This document shows positions 25,811-34,464 of a stretch of 64,000 bases of DNA, piece after piece. The stretch lies in contig NZ_CP132342.1 of NCBI RefSeq assembly GCF_040529055.1, positions 4,834,001-4,898,000 of the forward strand, read 5' to 3'. The notes under the pieces were generated by a model. The model searched no databases and had not been told where the DNA came from. It was given only the letters and a program-made list of their open reading frames with translations. Source of the stretch: Xanthomonas sontii. Lineage in GTDB: Bacteria > Pseudomonadota > Gammaproteobacteria > Xanthomonadales > Xanthomonadaceae. The number at the start of each line of letters is the position of its first letter. Position 1 is the stretch's first letter. Position numbers and translations under genes: made by a program.

Positions 25811-26749
25811 TCAGCGCGCGGCCGGCGCCGGCGCCGTCCATTGCGCGAACACCGCATCGAGTTGCGCATCGCTGACCGGCTTGCCCTGTTGCACCGCCTC
25901 GGCCTGCGCGAACAGCGGCACGATGATCGCCATGCCATCGACCTTGGTCTTCAGCTGCACGCCCGGCGGCTTGCCGAGCAGGCCGTCCCAACGCGCGCGC
26001 ACCCTGGCCCAGTAGTCCCGGGTTGCGCTCCAGTAGGTGCGGGCCGGGGTGAAGTCCACGCTCGTGGTCTTGACGTAGTCGTTGAAGCCGAACTCGCGGG
26101 CGATGGCCTGCTGGCTGCCATCGGGCTTGCGCAGCACCTTGGTGTTGAACTGCTCGTGGGTCCAGCCGGCCGGGGTCAGCGTGTGCCGGTTGATCACCGC
26201 CAGCGCGTTGTAGTCGCTGCGCTTGGTGTACTCGCGGCGCGGCAACGGGCGCCAGCTCAGGTCGCTGGTCCAGGTCGGATGGCCATCGGCGTAGTCCCAG
26301 CGGCCGGTGCCGCAGTAGCGCGGCGCGTCGCTGACCTCGTACACGCACTGGGTCCAGGCACCACGGGTGGTCGCGGCGTCGAGCGGGCGCACCTGCCAGG
26401 TCTGATCGGCGCTGAACTCGAAGCGCTGCGGCGCCTCGTAGATCCAGTCCTGGCGCCAGTGCTTGGTCACGTGCCCGCTCTTGGGCTCCACCAGCAGATG
26501 CTGTAGCACCACCTTGCGCGGACTGTCCTCGACCACGATCACCACTTCGTCGCCACCGCTGCGCATTGGCGCGGCGCGCGCGTAGCCGGGTTGCAGCAGC
26601 ACGGTCTCGTCGAAGGCGAACGCCACCGTGTACTCGCCCTGCATCGCCAGGATGCTGGAACGGTCGCGCGCCGGGTCGGCGCTCTCGGCGTGGACGGGGA
26701 GGCTGCCAGCAAGCAGCAGGGTGCAGAGCAGGGGCGGAGCTTTCTTCAT
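25811..26749 (-). CDS. secreted DUF6607-family protein of the haem locus
   Basis: A 312-residue protein with a signal peptide (MKKAPPLLCTLLLAG..., cut after VHA) and no membrane helices. The body is rich in aromatic and Trp residues, including WRQDWIYEAPQRFEF and YCGTGRWDY, and resembles the DUF6607 family, whose function is not known. It ends a minus-strand series behind hemP, a TonB receptor and another accessory gene, and is followed by a clear terminator, so a role in haem or iron acquisition is inferred from position alone. Confidence 0.7.
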   Translation of the reverse strand: MKKAPPLLCTLLLAGSLPVHAESADPARDRSSILAMQGEYTVAFAFDETVLLQPGYARAAPMRSGGDEVVIVVEDSPRKVVLQHLLVEPKSGHVTKHWRQDWIYEAPQRFEFSADQTWQVRPLDAATTRGAWTQCVYEVSDAPRYCGTGRWDYADGHPTWTSDLSWRPLPRREYTKRSDYNALAVINRHTLTPAGWTHEQFNTKVLRKPDGSQQAIAREFGFNDYVKTTSVDFTPARTYWSATRDYWARVRARWDGLLGKPPGVQLKTKVDGMAIIVPLFAQAEAVQQGKPVSDAQLDAVFAQWTAPAPAAR

Positions 26750-26798
26750 CGAGAGAGGTGTCTTGGTTGATGGGAAACGAGGAAACGCCAGCGGCCGC

Positions 26799-27386
26799 TC
26801 ACAACCGCAGCAGCGGCCACGGCCGCTCGGGATCGGAGCGCGGCGCAGGGCGTCCGGCGCGGGCGCAACAGCAGTAGTCGACCAGCACATCGCCCTCGGC
26901 CGCCTCCAGGCGCGCGATGCGGCGGGCGATGCTGGCACCGAGCGGCGACACGCCGGCGACGCTGGCCGCCAGCACGCCATCGGCCGCGTGCAGGCGCAGC
27001 GCCCGTGCGTGCCAGCCGTCGCCGCGCAGGCGCCCGGCGACGCGCCGCCACAGCCGCTCGGCGACGCCGCCGTCGGCGGCATCCTGCGCCGCGGGTAGCG
27101 CCGACAGCAGCATGTCCCAGGCGACGAAATCGCTGTCGGGCAGCAGGTACAGGCGCCAGCAGCATTGTTGCTGGCGGTCGTAGAAGCGCAGGCTCTCCAG
27201 CACCCCATCGCTGTCCACGTCCAGGTGCGCGGCCACGCTGCAGGCGTGGCGCCAGCCGATCAGTTCGGCGCCGGTGTGGGCGCGGTACAGACACAACACC
27301 GTGCCCAGTGCGGCCAACTGCGCCGGGCGCGGCAGCGGCGCGGCGATCCGCTCCGGGCCGGTACGCGCTGGCGCAGCGATGCGCAT
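26799..27386 (-). CDS. haem-locus accessory protein, hemin transport type
   Basis: A 195-residue, Cys-containing soluble-looking protein (RQQQCCWRLYLLPDSDF near residue 72, VDYCCCARAG near 170) with no signal peptide or membrane helix. Proteins like it are annotated as hemin transport proteins in Xanthomonadaceae because of their place beside haem receptors. The start lies 6 nt after the receptor stop, so it is co-transcribed. Biochemical function is not established. Confidence 0.6.
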   Translation of the reverse strand: MRIAAPARTGPERIAAPLPRPAQLAALGTVLCLYRAHTGAELIGWRHACSVAAHLDVDSDGVLESLRFYDRQQQCCWRLYLLPDSDFVAWDMLLSALPAAQDAADGGVAERLWRRVAGRLRGDGWHARALRLHAADGVLAASVAGVSPLGASIARRIARLEAAEGDVLVDYCCCARAGRPAPRSDPERPWPLLRL

Positions 27387-27392
27387 GTAGGG

Positions 27393-29627
27393 CTACCAGT
27401 CCAGCGCCAGGCTGACCGAGACGTTGCGCCCGGCGCCGGTGTAGCGGTCGAGCACGCTGCTGCGGGCCAGGGTCGCGCCGGGCAGCATGTTCCAGTCGAT
27501 GTAGCGGCGGTCGGCCAGGTTGAACACGCCGACGTCGAGCCGCGCGCCTTCGGTGAAGCGCCAGTGTGCGAGCAGGTCCAGCGTCGCGTAGCCGGCCGGC
27601 GTGTAATAGCTCGGCAGTTCCGGCCGGCGCTTCTTCGCCACCGCGGTGGCGACCAGTTGCGTACCCCAGGTACTGTGGTCGTAGCCCAGGCCGAGCACGC
27701 CACGCAGCGGATCCACGGAATTGAGCGGGGTGCCGTCGGTGCGGTTGTCGCCGCGGGCATAGGCCGCGCTGGCCTGCAGCGACCAGCCGCTCCAGCGCGC
27801 ATCGAGTGCGCCGACGTCGATGCCGGCCTTGGCTTCCACGCCGTGGATCGTCACTCGGTCGACGTTGCGCGATTGATACAGCATCAGGCCGTCGGCGTTG
27901 AAGCCGACGAAGCGATAGGACTCGATGAAGTCGCGATAGGCGTTGCGGTACGCGCTCAAGCCGGCGTAGACCGCCGGACCGGCATAGCGCACGCCCAACT
28001 CCGCGCCGCGACTGGTCTCCGGCTTCAGGTCGGGATTGGCGATCGCGGTGTAGCCGATCAGCAGGTTGGTGAAGCCGATATTGACGTCGTTGTACGGCGG
28101 CGCGCGGAAGCCGTGCGCGTAGTTGGCGTACAGCGACCAGGCATCGTCCAGGCGCCAGATCGCGCCGAGCTTGGGCGAGACGTTGCGATCGCTGATCTTC
28201 TTCGCCGCCACGCCGGGATTGTCGGTGGCGAAGATCGCATCGACCTGCGGCGACAGCCGATAGTAGTCGGCACGCAGCGCCGGCGTCAGGCTGAAGCGGC
28301 CGTCGGCCAGCGCGATCTCGTCCTGCAGGTAGGCGCCGGCCTTGAGCGTCTCGGTGATCGGGAAGTCGCGGACCGGGAAGGTTTCCATGCCCACGGTCTT
28401 GCTGATCGTGCCGGTGCGCAGGTTCAGCGTGCGGCCGTCGCGCTTTTCGTGGGTGTCGGTGTGCGACAGGTCGATGCCGTAGCTGATGTCGTGGACGATG
28501 CGCCCCTGATCGACCCGCTTGTGCAGATTCGCCTGCAGTCCGTACAGGCGCTGGTCGAAGTCGTGCTCCATGTGCCGCAGCGTGCCGTTGCTCCGGCGCT
28601 CGTCGGTGCGTTGCAGGCTCTGGCTGTCCTGGCGGTACAGCTGCCACTGCAGGTCGTCGGCGAGCAGCGTGTCGAGCTGATCCACCTCGTGTGCCAGCGA
28701 CACGCGGGCGCGGGTCTGATGGTCGCGGCCGCGCTGCGACAGGATGCTGGCGGTGACGTTGCTCAGCGCATCGATGCGCGAGTAGTCCTCGTTGCCTTCC
28801 ACGGTCAGCTTGAAGCGCTGATTGGCGCTGGGCGCGTAGACCAGCTTGCTGAGCAGGCTGCGGCCGTCGCTGCTGAGCGGATTGGGCGCGGTGCGGGCGG
28901 CGCCGATGCTGCGGTTGTCGCCCTGGGTCTCGCTTTCCTGGCCCTGGCGATGGCTGAGCGCGGCCATGCCGCTCCAGCGGTCGCCGCCGAAGGCGACCAG
29001 CGCGCCGGCGAACAACCCCTTCCACTCGCTCTCGTAGCCGAACTTCAGGCCGACGTAACTGTCCTTGCCCGGCGCCAGGTAGTCGGCCGGATCCTTGGTG
29101 ACGTAGGCGACCACCCCGCCCAGCGCATCCGAACCGTACAGCGCGCTGGCCGGACCGCGCACGATCTCCACGCGCTTGAGCGTGTCCATGTCGACGAAGT
29201 TGCGGTTGGCGTTGAGGTAGCTGCCGAAGCTGAAGGTGTCCGAGACCGGGATGCCGTCGGTCTGGATCAGCACGCGGTTGCCGTCCAGGCCACGGATGCG
29301 GATGCCGGAGATGCCGCTGAAGCGGCCGCTGTTGCCGGTGGCGGACACGCCGGGCGTATAGCGCAGCAGATCCTTCAGGTCGTGGACCAGTGCGCGGTCC
29401 ATCTGTTCGCGATCGATCACGTCGACGCTGCCGGGCACGTCGACGATGGCGCGCTGGGTGCGGGTGGCGGTGACCTGCAGGCGATCGAAATCGCGGGTGG
29501 CGGCCGCCGCACTGGCGGCGTCGTCAGCGTCGGAGGCAGAGGCGGGTGCGGGAGCGGCATGCGCGCAGGCGGCCAGAGCCAGCCACAGCGCGCCGGTGAG
29601 CGGGGCGGTACGGAACATGGGGAGCAT
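27393..29627 (-). CDS. TonB-dependent haem/haemoglobin receptor
   Basis: A 744-residue outer-membrane receptor with a signal peptide and a plug domain (VPGSVDVIDREQMDRALVHD, RIRGLDGNRVLIQTDG, ALYGSDALGG). The 22-stranded barrel ends in Trp. It carries the FRAP (about residue 505) and NPDL (about 528) motifs that flank the conserved His region in haem receptors, which makes the substrate call firmer than family membership alone. The ATG at 29627 is chosen; a second ATG lies three codons on. It follows hemP by 166 nt. Confidence 0.85.
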   Translation of the reverse strand: MLPMFRTAPLTGALWLALAACAHAAPAPASASDADDAASAAAATRDFDRLQVTATRTQRAIVDVPGSVDVIDREQMDRALVHDLKDLLRYTPGVSATGNSGRFSGISGIRIRGLDGNRVLIQTDGIPVSDTFSFGSYLNANRNFVDMDTLKRVEIVRGPASALYGSDALGGVVAYVTKDPADYLAPGKDSYVGLKFGYESEWKGLFAGALVAFGGDRWSGMAALSHRQGQESETQGDNRSIGAARTAPNPLSSDGRSLLSKLVYAPSANQRFKLTVEGNEDYSRIDALSNVTASILSQRGRDHQTRARVSLAHEVDQLDTLLADDLQWQLYRQDSQSLQRTDERRSNGTLRHMEHDFDQRLYGLQANLHKRVDQGRIVHDISYGIDLSHTDTHEKRDGRTLNLRTGTISKTVGMETFPVRDFPITETLKAGAYLQDEIALADGRFSLTPALRADYYRLSPQVDAIFATDNPGVAAKKISDRNVSPKLGAIWRLDDAWSLYANYAHGFRAPPYNDVNIGFTNLLIGYTAIANPDLKPETSRGAELGVRYAGPAVYAGLSAYRNAYRDFIESYRFVGFNADGLMLYQSRNVDRVTIHGVEAKAGIDVGALDARWSGWSLQASAAYARGDNRTDGTPLNSVDPLRGVLGLGYDHSTWGTQLVATAVAKKRRPELPSYYTPAGYATLDLLAHWRFTEGARLDVGVFNLADRRYIDWNMLPGATLARSSVLDRYTGAGRNVSVSLALDW

Positions 29628-29793
29628 CGGTGGTCGCGTAAGACCCTCGACCGGCACGGCGCGGGGTCCGCGCCTGGCCGAGGGGGAGAGAAGGATCGCG
29701 ACTGCGAGGCGGCCGCGGCCGACGCGCAAGGGCGTGGGCCAGGTGGCGGCAGATCGGGCGGGGAGACCGGCCGCGCGCGGCGGCCGGAGGGCA

Positions 29794-29994
29794 TCACTTG
29801 GTCAGGATCAGCTTGTCGTTGCTGGTGTGGCGCAGACGATAGACGCGGTCGCCGTGCTGGATCAGCACTTCGCGGCGGCCCTTGAGCAGCGCCTGGCTGC
29901 TGATGGTTTCTTCGGCCGGCACGGCGCGCGGCACGGTGCGCTCGCGCAGGCTCAGGGTCTCGGGGTGACGCAACAGCACGGGTTGAGCGGTCAT
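29794..29994 (-). CDS. hemP: haem uptake protein HemP
   Basis: A 66-residue protein of the HemP/HmuP family. The conserved C-terminal part reads SQALLKGRREVLIQHGDRVYRLRHT and NDKLILTK. Members are encoded first in haem-uptake operons and in some bacteria are needed for full receptor expression. A Fur-box match lies about 33 bp upstream, so iron repression of the whole unit is likely. Confidence 0.85.
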   Translation of the reverse strand: MTAQPVLLRHPETLSLRERTVPRAVPAEETISSQALLKGRREVLIQHGDRVYRLRHTSNDKLILTK

Positions 29995-30026
29995 GGTCGA
30001 ACTCCATCCACGGGGTGCATCGAGAT

Positions 30027-30045
30027 GATAATGATTCTCAATACT
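30027..30045 (-). promoter_or_regulatory. candidate Fur box upstream of hemP
   Basis: GATAATGATTCTCAATACT matches 14 of the 19 positions of the Fur consensus and lies in an AT-rich patch of the hemP promoter region. Confidence 0.65.
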
Positions 30046-30186
30046 TAATCAAGACCCATTCTCGCCCGATTCGATTGGCAATCCCGATCGAAACCCCGAC
30101 CACGAAAGATTCCAAAGATCGCCACACATCAACGCCTTCGCCGCCGCGCCACCGCTGCACTGCGGCGGCGCAAGCGCATGCCGTCG

Positions 30187-31158
30187 TCAGCGCACCGCGG
30201 CGTCGACCCGTTCCCACCACGCCGCGTCGTCGCGCGCGGCCAGCTCCAGCGCAGCCAGGTTCTCCAGCAACTGCGCGACCCGGCTGGCGCCGAGGATCAC
30301 CGTGGACACGTGCGGGTTGCGCAGGCACCAGGCGATCGCCAGCGCCGCCGGCGTCACGCCTTCGGCTGCGGCCAGCGCAGTGAAGGCGCGCGCGCGCTCG
30401 ACCCGGCGCTGCGTGGGCGACCCGATCACCTCCTGCTGCAGCCAGGCATTGCGCTCCTGGCCCAGGCGCGAGGCCGGATCGATGCCGTCGTTGTACTTGC
30501 CGGTGAGCAGGCCCGAGGCCAGCGGCGACCAGATGGTGGTGCCCAGGCCGAGTTCGGCGTACAGCGGCGCATACTCCTGCTCCACGCGCTCGCGATGCAG
30601 CAGGTTGTACTGCGGCTGTTCCATCGACGGCCCGTGCAGGCCCAGCGCACGCGCCACCTGCGCCGCCTCGCGGATGCGCTCGGCCGGCCACTCGGAGGTA
30701 CCCCAGTACAACACCTTGCCCTGGCGGATCAGCGCATCCATCGCACGCACGGTTTCCTCCACCGGCGTGTCCGGATCGGGGCGGTGGCAGTAGTAGAGAT
30801 CCAGATACTCCACTCGCAGCCGCTTGAGCGCGGCATGGCAGGCGTCGGTGACGTGCTTGCGCGAGAGCCCGCGCTGAGTGGGGCGCGGCGACTCGACCGC
30901 GCCGAAGTAGACCTTGCTGGACACGCAGAAGCCGTCGCGCGGCAGCCGCAGGTCGGCGATCACGTCGCCCATCACCTGCTCGGCGCGGCCGTGCGCATAG
31001 ACCTCGGCGTTGTCGAAGAAGTTGATGCCGTGGTCCCAGGCAGCGGCGATCAGGTTGCGCGCTTCGTCGCGGCCGGTCTGCCCGCCGAAGTTGATCCAGG
31101 CGCCGAACGACAGCGCCGACAGTTGCAGCCCGGTGGCACCGAGGCGACGGTAATGCAT
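30187..31158 (-). CDS. aldo/keto reductase, Kv-beta (AKR6)-like
   Basis: A 323-residue TIM-barrel NADPH-dependent oxidoreductase. The catalytic tetrad is visible as Asp in INFFDNAEVY (about residue 54), Tyr in the same segment, Lys in VSSKVYFG (about 85) and His in YYCHRPDPDTPVE (about 125). The HRPDPDTPVEET and NLLHRERVE segments match the shaker-beta-like branch. The ATG at 31158 has AGGAGGAG upstream. Substrate unknown. Confidence 0.87.
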   Translation of the reverse strand: MHYRRLGATGLQLSALSFGAWINFGGQTGRDEARNLIAAAWDHGINFFDNAEVYAHGRAEQVMGDVIADLRLPRDGFCVSSKVYFGAVESPRPTQRGLSRKHVTDACHAALKRLRVEYLDLYYCHRPDPDTPVEETVRAMDALIRQGKVLYWGTSEWPAERIREAAQVARALGLHGPSMEQPQYNLLHRERVEQEYAPLYAELGLGTTIWSPLASGLLTGKYNDGIDPASRLGQERNAWLQQEVIGSPTQRRVERARAFTALAAAEGVTPAALAIAWCLRNPHVSTVILGASRVAQLLENLAALELAARDDAAWWERVDAAVR

Positions 31159-31280
31159 GGCAACTCCTCCTGCTGAACGAACCCGCGGCACGGCCGGGGG
31201 GCGGCCGCACAGTGTAGCGGCGCTGCCGCAAGGCCCCGTCGGCGCCGCCACGCCGTCGGCAGCCAGGCGCCCCGCTCTTG

Positions 31281-31311
31281 CGAATCCCCAATCCCCAATC
31301 CCGAATCCCCC
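31281..31311. repeat. GGGATTGGGGATTC-type low-complexity repeat
   Basis: On the minus strand it reads as GGGATTCGGGATTGGGGATT units. It lies in the divergent gap between the aldo/keto reductase and the nucleoside transporter and is the third occurrence of this repeat type in the window. Confidence 0.6.
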
Positions 31312-31389
31312 GACTGAACACGCCTCGCCTTGCCGGCCGTCACCCCCTGCACTAGGCTTCCCGTCTTTGGTCGGGGACCGGGGACGCAG

Positions 31390-32688
31390 ATGGTCGAGGG
31401 ATTGGGAAGGATCGGCTTCGGCCTGTTCGGTTTGGCGGTGTTGATCGGGATCACCTGGCTGTTCTCCAACAACCGCCGGGCGGTGGACTGGAAGCTGGTC
31501 GCGACCGGCCTAGTCCTGCAGATCGGGTTCGCCTCGCTGGTGCTGCTGGTCCCCGGCGGCCGTGAGGTGTTCGACTGGCTCGGCCAGGTGTTCGTCAAGG
31601 TGCTGAGCTTCGTCAACGAAGGCTCCAGCTTCATCTTCGGCAGCCTGCTCGACACCAAGACCTACGGCTTCATCTTCGCCTTCCAGGTGCTGCCGACCAT
31701 CATCTTCTTCTCCGCGCTGATGGGCGTGCTGTACCACCTGGGGGTGATGCAGGCGGTGGTGCGGGTGATGGCCTGGGCGATCACCAAGGTGATGCGCGTG
31801 TCCGGCGCCGAGACCACCAGCGTCTGCGCCAGCGTGTTCATTGGCCAGACCGAGGCGCCGCTGACGGTGCGTCCGTACATCCCGCGCATGACCGAGTCCG
31901 AACTGCTGACGATGATGATCGGCGGCATGGCGCACATCGCCGGCGGCGTGCTGGCGGCCTACGTGGGCATGCTCGGCGGCGGCGACCCGGCGCAGCAGGC
32001 GTTCTATGCCAAGCATCTGCTGGCGGCCAGCATCATGGCCGCGCCGGCGACGCTGGTGGTGGCCAAGCTGCTGATCCCGGAAACCGGCACGCCGCTGACC
32101 CGCGGCACGGTCAAGATGGAAGTGGAGAAGACCACCAGCAACGTGATCGATGCCGCCGCCGCCGGCGCCGGCGACGGCCTGCGCCTGGCGCTGAACATCG
32201 GCGCGATGCTGCTGGCGTTCATCGCGCTGATCGCGCTGGTCAATGCGCCGCTCACCTGGATCGGCGACGTCACCGGCCTGGCCAGCGTGATCGGCCGCCC
32301 GACCAACCTGTCCACCATCTTCGGCTACGTGCTGGCGCCGGTGGCCTGGGTGATCGGCACGCCATGGCCGGATGCGACCACGGTCGGTTCGCTGATCGGC
32401 CAGAAGGTGGTCATCAACGAGTTCGTCGCGTATACCGAGCTGTCGCGTATCGTCCAGGGCCAGGTGCCGGGCGTGAGCCTGAGCGCGGAAGGCCGGCTGG
32501 TCGCCACCTACGCGCTGTGCGGCTTCGCCAACTTCAGTTCGATCGCGATCCAGATCGGCGGCATCGGCGGCCTGGCCCCCGAACGCCGCCACGACCTGGC
32601 CCGCTTCGGCCTGCGTGCGGTGCTGGGCGGCTCGATCGCCACCTTCATGACCGCGACCATCGCCGGGGTGCTGTCGCACTTCGCCTGA
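31390..32688 (+). CDS. nupC: concentrative nucleoside transporter, NupC type
   Basis: A 432-residue cation-coupled nucleoside symporter. It has about ten membrane helices with the family segments VLPTIIFFSALMGVLYHLG (about residues 103-121), SVFIGQTEAPLTVRP (about 150-165) and the C-terminal YALCGFANFSSIAIQIGGIG. The Gln-Thr-Glu and Asn-Phe-Ser elements line the nucleoside site in the family. The ATG at 31390 begins just before the first helix. A PfkB-family sugar kinase follows, consistent with salvage of nucleosides and their ribose. Confidence 0.9.
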   Translation: MVEGLGRIGFGLFGLAVLIGITWLFSNNRRAVDWKLVATGLVLQIGFASLVLLVPGGREVFDWLGQVFVKVLSFVNEGSSFIFGSLLDTKTYGFIFAFQVLPTIIFFSALMGVLYHLGVMQAVVRVMAWAITKVMRVSGAETTSVCASVFIGQTEAPLTVRPYIPRMTESELLTMMIGGMAHIAGGVLAAYVGMLGGGDPAQQAFYAKHLLAASIMAAPATLVVAKLLIPETGTPLTRGTVKMEVEKTTSNVIDAAAAGAGDGLRLALNIGAMLLAFIALIALVNAPLTWIGDVTGLASVIGRPTNLSTIFGYVLAPVAWVIGTPWPDATTVGSLIGQKVVINEFVAYTELSRIVQGQVPGVSLSAEGRLVATYALCGFANFSSIAIQIGGIGGLAPERRHDLARFGLRAVLGGSIATFMTATIAGVLSHFA

Positions 32689-32695
32689 TCCGGCC

Positions 32696-32727
32696 GCGGC
32701 ATCCGCCGCACCCGTCTTTCTTTTTTT
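32696..32727 (+). terminator. weak stem-loop with T-tract after nupC
   Basis: GCGGC and GCCGC arms are followed, six bases later, by a run of mostly T (32716-32727). The stem is short. Confidence 0.35.
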
Positions 32728-32750
32728 CAGTTCCAGTCGAGAAGCAGTAC

Positions 32751-33710
32751 ATGCCTATGAGTTCGGTCATCGTCGTCGGTTCGTTCAATGTCGACCATGT
32801 GTGGCGTTGCGAGAATCTGCCCGCACCGGGGGCGACCATCGCCGGCCGCTACAGCACCGGCCCCGGCGGCAAGGGCTTCAACCAGGCGGTGGCGGCGGCG
32901 CGTGCCGGCGCGCGCACCAGCTTCGTCTGCGCGCTCGGCGACGACGCCGGCGGCGCGATGGCGCGCGGCCTGGCCGCGCAGGACGGTATCGCCCTGGTCG
33001 CCGAGGCCAGCAGCGAGCCGACCGGCACCGGCGGCATCTACGTCGACGGCCACGGCCGCAACACCATCGTCATCGGCGCCGGCGCCAACGCCGCGCTGAG
33101 CCTGGACTTCGTGCAGGCGCAGCGCCCGCTGCTGGGCTCGGCGCGGGTACTGCTGGCGCAGCTGGAATCGCCGATCGAGACCATCGAGGGCACCCTCGCC
33201 CTCGCCCGCGAGGCCGGCCTGACCACCGTACTCAACGCCGCCCCGGCCAACGCGCAGACCAGCATCGGCCTGCTCAAGCTGGCCGACGTGCTGACCCCCA
33301 ACGAAACCGAGTTCGCCGCCCTGCTCGCCCGCCATGTCGGCGTGCGCGTGGACGCCGACGACGTCGCCGCCACCGATGGCGGCAGCCTGCACGCGCTGTG
33401 CCGCAAGCTGCTGCCGGGCGGCACCGTGGTGGTGACGCTGGGCGCGGTCGGTGCGTTCATCTCGCACCCCGAGGAGCGCCTGCTCGGCGACACCCAGCCC
33501 TACTACCGGATCGGCGCCGAAACCGCGCATACCGTGGACACCACCGGTGCCGGCGACGCCTTCAACGGTGCCCTGGTGGCGTCGCTGGCGCAGTCGCCGA
33601 ACGCCGCGTTCGCCACCCACGTGCGCTTCGCCAACCACTACGCGGCGCGCTCCACCGAGGCCGAAGGCGCGGCGGCGTCGATGCCGCGGCTGACGCCCGA
33701 GGCCGGCTGA
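32751..33710 (+). CDS. rbsK: PfkB-family sugar kinase, ribokinase-like
   Basis: A 319-residue carbohydrate kinase. The N-terminal VVGSFNVDHVW and the GGKGFNQAVAAARAG segment (about residue 40) are the PfkB signature 1 region, and DTTGAGDAFNGAL (about residue 263) carries the catalytic Asp and anion hole. Ribokinases phosphorylate D-ribose; the transporter of nucleosides encoded just before it supports this, but other sugars are possible. The symbol is by similarity only. Confidence 0.8.
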   Translation: MPMSSVIVVGSFNVDHVWRCENLPAPGATIAGRYSTGPGGKGFNQAVAAARAGARTSFVCALGDDAGGAMARGLAAQDGIALVAEASSEPTGTGGIYVDGHGRNTIVIGAGANAALSLDFVQAQRPLLGSARVLLAQLESPIETIEGTLALAREAGLTTVLNAAPANAQTSIGLLKLADVLTPNETEFAALLARHVGVRVDADDVAATDGGSLHALCRKLLPGGTVVVTLGAVGAFISHPEERLLGDTQPYYRIGAETAHTVDTTGAGDAFNGALVASLAQSPNAAFATHVRFANHYAARSTEAEGAAASMPRLTPEAG

Positions 33711-33804
33711 GCGATCGGCGCGACGGTGCCGGCCGTCGCCGTTGCCTGCCATCACAAACCAGCGCCGGCGCTGCGCCGGCCACGCATCCGACAAGGAGTT
33801 GCCG

Positions 33805-34410
33805 ATGCCCCGCCGTTCCGTCAGCCCGTTCGCCGCGCTATGCGCACTGCTGCTCCCGCTGTCCGCGGCCGCGGCACCGCGCTGCGACTGGAACAGCCTG
33901 GCCACCGACGCCGACCGCGCCGCGGTGACCGTCTCCGCCAAACGCCTGCAGCAGGTGATCGCGGCGCATTACGACGATGCCGAGCAGGAAAAGGGCGCGG
34001 CGCTGGCGCGGACACTGCTGCAGCGCGCGCAGACGCCGCAGCAGCCGGGCACATTGGAAGGCCGCTGGAAGGTGCGCTCGATCCAGGTCGACCCGCACTT
34101 CGCCTACGCCTATCCCTACTTCAAGGCCGAGATCCGCCGCGCTCCCTGCGGCTACCACCTGAGCAAGACCAGCGGCTCGCAGCGCCGCAGCGGCACGCTG
34201 TATCCGCTGTCCGCCGGCAGCCATGAGCTGGCCTTCCTCGGCGCAAGCACGGTCAACGACGAGCCGGAAGCGGCCTACACGCCCGGCCATGCCTCCGACG
34301 GCACGCACGGCAACAGCGTCGGCCGCCTGGTCGCGCTGGGTCCGGACGAACTGCTGCTGATCCTGGACGGCAAGGACAACGGCTTCGAGCTGTACCAGCT
34401 GATGCGCTGA
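33805..34410 (+). CDS. secreted DUF4893-like protein
   Basis: A 201-residue protein with a signal peptide of about 23 residues (cut after SAAAA). The mature part has LEGRWKVRSIQVD near residue 93, YPYFKAEIRRAPCGYHLSK near 108 and a run of beta-type strands, resembling the DUF4893 family of periplasmic proteins of unknown function. The ATG at 33805 has AAGGAGTT seven bases upstream. It stands 94 nt after the sugar kinase; no functional link is evident. Confidence 0.7.
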   Translation: MPRRSVSPFAALCALLLPLSAAAAPRCDWNSLATDADRAAVTVSAKRLQQVIAAHYDDAEQEKGAALARTLLQRAQTPQQPGTLEGRWKVRSIQVDPHFAYAYPYFKAEIRRAPCGYHLSKTSGSQRRSGTLYPLSAGSHELAFLGASTVNDEPEAAYTPGHASDGTHGNSVGRLVALGPDELLLILDGKDNGFELYQLMR

Positions 34411-34452
34411 CGGCCGCGCGGGTCGCCCGGCCCGCCAGCGCATGCGCCCCGC

Positions 34453-34458
34453 TACACT
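34453..34458 (+). promoter_or_regulatory. candidate -10 of dusB, leaderless layout
   Basis: TACACT lies 6 nt before the dusB ATG with no Shine-Dalgarno between them. Confidence 0.4.
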
Positions 34459-34464
34459 AAGCGC

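Noticed and set aside
27165..29885. 906-codon plus-strand frame over the haem receptor gene
   Set aside because: The opposite strand encodes a complete TonB receptor with plug, FRAP and NPDL motifs. The plus frame is its shadow.
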